Below are positions 5,677-8,889 of a DNA stretch of 8,889 bases, piece after piece. Position numbers and translations under genes: made by a program. Positions within the stretch are counted from its first letter, which is position 1. Each line of letters opens with the position of its first letter. This DNA is from Chloroflexota bacterium (GTDB lineage Bacteria; Chloroflexota; Anaerolineae; Anaerolineales; Villigracilaceae). A model generated the notes under the pieces. The model was not told where the DNA came from. It was given only the letters and a program-made list of their open reading frames with translations, and made no database searches. The stretch lies in the NCBI GenBank assembly GCA_016191985.1, contig JACPVB010000145.1, forward strand, positions 1 through 8,889, read 5' to 3'.

Positions 5677-6582
5677 ATGAAACGTTTCTTTGCACTTTCT
5701 CGAACTACACACGGCGTTTTGGATATTGCCGCGCCCGGTTTTGTCGCTTTGCTTTGGCTGGGAAATTTTCCCCAATGGCAGACCATTCTGCTGTCGCTGT
5801 TCACCGCCTTCGCAGCTTACACAGCGATCTACGCCCTCAACGATCTCGTCGGCATTGCAGTGGACAAGGAAAAATTCACCGGCGGCATCAATGCCGGTTA
5901 TTCCGTCGAAGCATCTAACCTGCGCTATCCGCTGGCGCAAAATGTACTCAGCTATCGCAGCGGCCTGCTTTGGTTTGCCGGCTGGTTTGCATTGGCGCTC
6001 ATCGGTTCCTATTATCTTAACCCGTCCATCGTTTTTATTCTGTTCGCCGCCGCCGTGCTGGAAGTTGTTTATGTCCTGTTGCTCAAAGTCACCTACCTGC
6101 GCACCTTTGTAAGCGGGCTTGTCAAATCCAGCGGCCCTGTCGCCGCGGTTTTCGTTGTAGACCCCAACCCTGCGCCATCTCTTCTGCTGCTGATATTTGC
6201 CTGGATATTCCTTTGGGAAATTGGGGGCCAAAACGTACCCGCGGATTGGAACGACACCGTCGAAGACAAGCGCGTCAATGCAAAAACGATCCCCATTCAT
6301 TTTGGCGCAAGGAAAGCAGGCATCATCGTCGTTATCACGCTGGGGCTGACGGTATTTACCAGCATGTTCCTGCCGTTGATCTCCCCGGTAAACCTGGGCA
6401 CATTCTACCTGCTGGCAAGCGCCGTGGCCGGGTTCATTCTGCTCCTGAAACCGGGCTATCAACTGTATCAGCTCCAGGAAGGGCGCCAGGCCGCGGCATT
6501 ATTCGACAGCGCCAGTTACTACCCACTGGCACAGCTCGCGATAATTTCCATCTTTGTACTTTCCAATGTCATCGGAAAATAA
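5677..6582 (+). CDS. UbiA-superfamily membrane prenyltransferase
   Basis: A 301-residue integral membrane protein with about eight or nine hydrophobic segments, the UbiA fold. It should transfer a polyprenyl group from its diphosphate onto an acceptor at the membrane. The two Asp-rich motifs that bind Mg-diphosphate are visible. The first is NDLVGIAVD at 55-63, which differs from the classic NDxxDxxxD by Gly at the middle Asp. The second is ADWNDTVEDK at 189-198 (D190, D193, D197), preceded by GGQNVP. HGVLDIAAP at 12-20 opens the first segment. GGAG 9 bases upstream supports the ATG at 5677. It follows the UbiG-like gene across a repeat element and overlaps the glucosidase gene by 17 bases. 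EboC is also a UbiA relative, but I cannot show orthology. The changed first motif may mean altered specificity. Acceptor and prenyl length are unknown; a ring from the upstream cyclase is the natural guess. Confidence 0.88.
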   Translation: MKRFFALSRTTHGVLDIAAPGFVALLWLGNFPQWQTILLSLFTAFAAYTAIYALNDLVGIAVDKEKFTGGINAGYSVEASNLRYPLAQNVLSYRSGLLWFAGWFALALIGSYYLNPSIVFILFAAAVLEVVYVLLLKVTYLRTFVSGLVKSSGPVAAVFVVDPNPAPSLLLLIFAWIFLWEIGGQNVPADWNDTVEDKRVNAKTIPIHFGARKAGIIVVITLGLTVFTSMFLPLISPVNLGTFYLLASAVAGFILLLKPGYQLYQLQEGRQAAALFDSASYYPLAQLAIISIFVLSNVIGK

Positions 6583-8224
6583 CACACCCTGGTATCACCG
6601 CACAACCATTTATCAAATCTATCCGCGCTCCTTTTACGACAGCAACAGTGATGGAATTGGCGACCTGCAAGGCATCATCCAAAAATTGGATTACATCCAC
6701 GGGTTGGGATTTGAAACGATCTGGATTTCGCCGTTCTTTGCCTCGCCGCAAGCGGATACCGGTTACGATATCAGCAACTACACTGACATCGCTCCCGAAT
6801 ACGGCACCATGGACGATGCCCTGCGATTGATCGAGGAAGTCCATCAGCGTGGGATGAAGATCGTCTTTGACATGGTAATGAACCACACATCCATTGAACA
6901 TCCATGGTTCAAGGAATCGCAGTCTTCTCGAAATAATCCAAAATCAGATTGGTACATCTGGCGAGATTCCCCTCACCCTTTCCTAGGAGAGGGACCAGGG
7001 GTGAGGGCCAAGCCTAATAATTGGCAAAGCTTAACGGGCGGAAGCGGCTGGCACTACTCCGCAGAGCGTGGACAATATTTCTGGTCCAGTTTCCTGCCCT
7101 TCCAACCCGACCTGAACTACCGCAACTCCGAAGTGAAAAGGGCCATGTTCGACATCGTCCACTTTTGGCTAAGCCAAGGCGTGGATGGTTTTCGGCTGGA
7201 CATTTTCAACGTCATCTACAAAGATGCTGAATTTCGAGATAATCCTTTTTCATTCAAGCTCCTTCCCACCGAAGACGATCCATCTGGATTCTTTCAGGAA
7301 GTAAAATACAACCTGAACCAGCCAGAGAGCTTCGAGTTCGCAAAGGAATTCCGCAGTGTGTGCGATGAATTTGGAGACAAAATCCTGCTCGGCGAAGTCA
7401 GCGGGGACAGATCCACCATTCGCAAATTCCTTGGGGACGAGGTTAACAACGGGCTGGGATTGGTATTCGACTTTGAAATGCTCAACTTTCAGTTCAGCGC
7501 GGACTATTTCCGTAAAATAATTCAACGCATCGAAGCGCATTTTCCTAACCCATTCATGCCTGTGTACGTCTTTAGCAATCACGATAGGCGCAGAAGCATT
7601 CACAAACTCGGCGGTGACCTTCACAAGGCCAAACTGCTCGCCATGTTGCAACTCACCGTGCGCGGTGTGCCGTGCATGTATTATGGTGAAGAGATCGGCA
7701 TGACAGACCTGCCCCTGCCCTTCAATTCCGCATTTGACCCCATTCCGCATAAGTTCAAATTCATCCCGCGTTTTGTTTTCGACTTTCTTGGTATGACCAT
7801 CAATCGTGACGAAGTCCGCACACCGATGCAGTGGGACGGGAGGAAGAATGCAGGCTTTTCATCCGCAGAAAAGACGTGGCTGCCCGTGCATGGAAATTAC
7901 AAAGAAATCAATGTGGAAAAGGAGAGCGGAGAAGATGATTCTTTGCTTCACACGGTCCAATCCGTGCTGAAGATCCGCAGGCAGGAAAAAGCCATTCAGG
8001 AAGGGAGCTTGCAAATTTTAAATGGCCTGCCCGAAGACGTGCTTGGCTATTCACGAAAATTTGAAGATGAAAAGATCGTCCTCCTTCTGAATTTCAGTTC
8101 ACAGGAGAAAGAGATTCGGATGGACGTTTCAGAATGCCTGTTTAAAATTTCTACGAAAGACGAGGTAAAAAATCAAGCCATCCGTTTGGATGGCCTGGGT
8201 GGTGTGATATTTAAATCAAGGTAA
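6566..8224 (+). CDS. GH13 alpha-glucosidase (oligo-1,6-glucosidase type)
   Basis: A 552-residue cytoplasmic glycoside hydrolase with no signal peptide. YQIYPRSF and DSNSDGIGDLQGI mark the start of the GH13 barrel, followed by VMNHTS (H107), nucleophile D212 in DGFRLDIFN, acid/base E277 in LLGEVSGD, transition-state stabiliser D340 in SNHDRRRS, and TPMQWDGRKNAGFS, a signature of the alpha-glucosidase/oligo-1,6-glucosidase/trehalulose group. It should hydrolyse or transfer alpha-glucosyl residues from short oligosaccharides. Domain B (about residues 100-175) has a foreign 14-residue segment, S135-A148, coded by a palindromic repeat. The ATG at 6566 is chosen over an in-frame TTG at 6554; it overlaps the prenyltransferase gene by 17 bases and has no clear ribosome binding site, so translation is probably coupled. 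The overlap links it to the pathway genes, perhaps to glucosylate or deglucosylate the product, but a plain carbohydrate role is equally possible. Confidence 0.93.
   Translation: MSSENNTPWYHRTTIYQIYPRSFYDSNSDGIGDLQGIIQKLDYIHGLGFETIWISPFFASPQADTGYDISNYTDIAPEYGTMDDALRLIEEVHQRGMKIVFDMVMNHTSIEHPWFKESQSSRNNPKSDWYIWRDSPHPFLGEGPGVRAKPNNWQSLTGGSGWHYSAERGQYFWSSFLPFQPDLNYRNSEVKRAMFDIVHFWLSQGVDGFRLDIFNVIYKDAEFRDNPFSFKLLPTEDDPSGFFQEVKYNLNQPESFEFAKEFRSVCDEFGDKILLGEVSGDRSTIRKFLGDEVNNGLGLVFDFEMLNFQFSADYFRKIIQRIEAHFPNPFMPVYVFSNHDRRRSIHKLGGDLHKAKLLAMLQLTVRGVPCMYYGEEIGMTDLPLPFNSAFDPIPHKFKFIPRFVFDFLGMTINRDEVRTPMQWDGRKNAGFSSAEKTWLPVHGNYKEINVEKESGEDDSLLHTVQSVLKIRRQEKAIQEGSLQILNGLPEDVLGYSRKFEDEKIVLLLNFSSQEKEIRMDVSECLFKISTKDEVKNQAIRLDGLGGVIFKSR
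6970..7007. repeat. Palindromic repeat inserted in frame within the GH13 gene
   Basis: CCCTCACCC (6970-6978) and GGGTGAGGG (6999-7007) are exact reverse complements. The middle, 6976-6993, is itself an 18-base imperfect palindrome centred on CCTAGG. The stretch reads in frame as SPHPFLGEGPGVRA, the peptide style typical of dispersed repeats that invade coding regions (SPHPxLxxGxGxGVRA). It sits in a domain B loop just before the conserved PNNW. The reading frame is kept, so the enzyme may still work. Confidence 0.85.
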
Positions 8225-8242
8225 CAGAAATTCACAAACGAA

Positions 8243-8725
8243 TTACTGGGACGAAACGATCAATACCAGAACAATCTCTCCGTGGGGAATAATACTGATC
8301 GGCAGCAGGGGTAGATTGCCGTTAGTAAACATCAGCAGTGCCGTACCCGTATCGCCTGTGCCGGAGGCCATCAAGTTCCAGCCCAGTTTTAGAAGTTCCA
8401 GTTCATAATATGCCTGCACTTCTTCAACAGAAGCATCAATGGTAAAGCGATAGCTTTCCTTATCTTCGTCTCCATTAATCGCGCCCGGCATAATGGGTAT
8501 TCCTTTCCATGTTTCGAGCGGAACTCCGGACGGCAATAAACCCAACAAATCAGGAGTCTCCGTAGGCGGGACCGGGGTGGAGGTCGGCGTGAATGTTGGG
8601 GGTTGCGTCTCAGTAGGGATGGGAGTCGCGGTTTCCGTTGGGGCGGCCGTTGGCGCAGGCGCAAATGTGGAACAAGATACAACGAATAGGGAAAGAACAA
8701 AGAGTGGAACGATTTTTTTGATCAT
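8243..8725 (-). CDS. Small lipoprotein with Pro/Thr linker, conserved C-terminal domain of unknown function
   Basis: A 160-residue secreted lipoprotein. The signal MIKKIVPLFVLSLFVVSC ends in a lipobox with Cys18 as the predicted lipidated residue. Residues 19-57 are a Pro/Thr/Glu/Ala linker (TETATPIPTETQPP and similar), the low-complexity spacer style common in Anaerolineae. The C-terminal domain (about 60-160) has YRFTIDASVEEVQAYYELEL followed by LGWNL. This resembles small extracytoplasmic domains in which a helix carrying a YYxxxLxxxGW pattern follows a beta strand; I do not recognise a named family or function. AGGAGG at 8733-8738, 7 bases upstream, fixes the start and rules out the longer in-frame start at 8770. 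It converges on the GH13 gene with only 18 bases between the stops, and lies downstream of alaS past a stem-loop. No link to the neighbouring pathway is evident. Confidence 0.85.
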   Translation of the reverse strand: MIKKIVPLFVLSLFVVSCSTFAPAPTAAPTETATPIPTETQPPTFTPTSTPVPPTETPDLLGLLPSGVPLETWKGIPIMPGAINGDEDKESYRFTIDASVEEVQAYYELELLKLGWNLMASGTGDTGTALLMFTNGNLPLLPISIIPHGEIVLVLIVSSQ

Positions 8726-8752
8726 CAGATTTCCTCCTGCCTCATAGATTGA

Positions 8753-8781
8753 AATGCCTGACAGGATCACTGTCAGGCATT
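8753..8781 (-). terminator. Stem-loop after alaS, probable terminator
   Basis: AATGCCTGACAG (8753-8764) pairs perfectly with CTGTCAGGCATT (8770-8781) around the 5-base loop GATCA. On the minus strand it begins 5 bases after the alaS stop codon and is followed by TTTCAATCT, only a weak T-tract. It probably ends alaS transcription at least in part; the lipoprotein gene 28 bases beyond may be reached by read-through. Confidence 0.7.
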
Positions 8782-8785
8782 CATT

Positions 8786-8889
8786 TTACTTCAATTTTTC
8801 TTCGACAACTTTTGATAATTTACCCAACGCCGCACTGACGTTTCCATCAGGCAGGCTGCCTTGCGCCAGGTTGGGACGTCCGCCGCCCT
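8786..8889 (-). CDS. alaS: Alanyl-tRNA synthetase, C-terminal end (runs off the right edge)
   Basis: The last 33 codons and stop of a minus-strand gene whose start lies beyond the window. The peptide opens with GGGRPNLAQGSLPDGNVSAA and ends GKLSKVVEEKLK. GGGRPxxAQ followed by a short, partly helical tail ending in KL is the C-terminal signature of bacterial AlaRS (GGGRPDMAQAGG in many species), in the DHHA1-type domain that helps bind tRNA. AlaRS charges tRNA-Ala in the cytoplasm and is essential. The tail is of normal length and the stop is followed at once by a stem-loop. The call rests on one short but very typical motif. Confidence 0.87.
   Translation of the reverse strand, partial: GGGRPNLAQGSLPDGNVSAALGKLSKVVEEKLK

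Noticed and set aside
5539..6462. Long minus-strand open frame of 307 codons opposite the prenyltransferase
   Set aside because: It is antisense to a clear membrane protein, its product is Gln/Gly-rich with no domain, and it runs into the repeat element. It is a composition shadow.
1894..6582. Direct assignment of the genes as eboE, eboD and eboC
   Set aside because: The enzyme classes match, but I see no EboA, EboB or EboF, the isomerase N-terminus does not look like EboE, and a methyltransferase and LuxS are added. Kept only as a comparison.
8225..8242. Shared terminator between the convergent GH13 and lipoprotein genes
   Set aside because: Only 18 bases separate the stops and no stem-loop or T-tract is present there.
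8493..8747. Plus-strand frame coding a Gly/Val repeat protein
   Set aside because: It is the antisense reading of the Pro/Thr linker of the lipoprotein, which has a signal peptide, lipobox and strong ribosome binding site.
8726..8770. Longer start for the lipoprotein at 8770
   Set aside because: It would place 15 residues ahead of the signal peptide and begin within the stem-loop; AGGAGG directly precedes the start at 8725.

Overview
The window most likely comes from a Chloroflexota bacterium of the Anaerolineae type. This is inferred from three things: two lipoproteins whose mature N-termini are Pro/Thr/Ala/Glu-rich linkers (one with the PTxTPT style typical of that group), the mixed gene content, and several short palindromic repeats of kinds I associate with such genomes. 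No rRNA, tRNA, CRISPR array or insertion sequence with a transposase was seen.

Layout. The left edge (1-311, minus) holds the N-terminus of a YfbK-like von Willebrand factor A lipoprotein. A 360-base non-coding stretch rich in dyads follows. Then comes a plus-strand REC-GGDEF response regulator (672-1586), which looks leaderless or nearly so. A second non-coding stretch of about 300 bases leads into the main feature: six plus-strand genes from 1894 to 8224. In order these are a TIM-barrel sugar phosphate isomerase/epimerase with a large insert, a LuxS-family protein, a sugar phosphate cyclase of the 3-dehydroquinate synthase superfamily, a UbiG-like O-methyltransferase, a UbiA-like membrane prenyltransferase, and a GH13 alpha-glucosidase. 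Three of the five junctions are tight: a 6-base gap, a 14-base overlap and a 17-base overlap. The other two gaps each hold a palindromic repeat, and a third repeat sits in frame inside the GH13 gene. The right edge is on the minus strand: a small lipoprotein (8243-8725), a stem-loop, and the last 33 codons of alaS.

How the genes may work together. The cyclase has motifs of the sedoheptulose-7-phosphate cyclases (EEVS/DDGS type) rather than of AroB. Next to a UbiA-type prenyltransferase and a UbiG-type O-methyltransferase, this suggests a route that builds a carbocyclic ring from a sugar phosphate, attaches a prenyl chain and methylates an oxygen, by analogy with ubiquinone synthesis but without chorismate. 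LuxS could recycle the S-ribosylhomocysteine that arises from the methyltransferase by-product, or it could act on a pathway sugar. The isomerase-cyclase-UbiA trio recalls the enzyme classes of the ebo clusters, but the methyltransferase and LuxS are not part of those clusters as I know them. The product is unknown; this pathway is the most interesting inference from the window.
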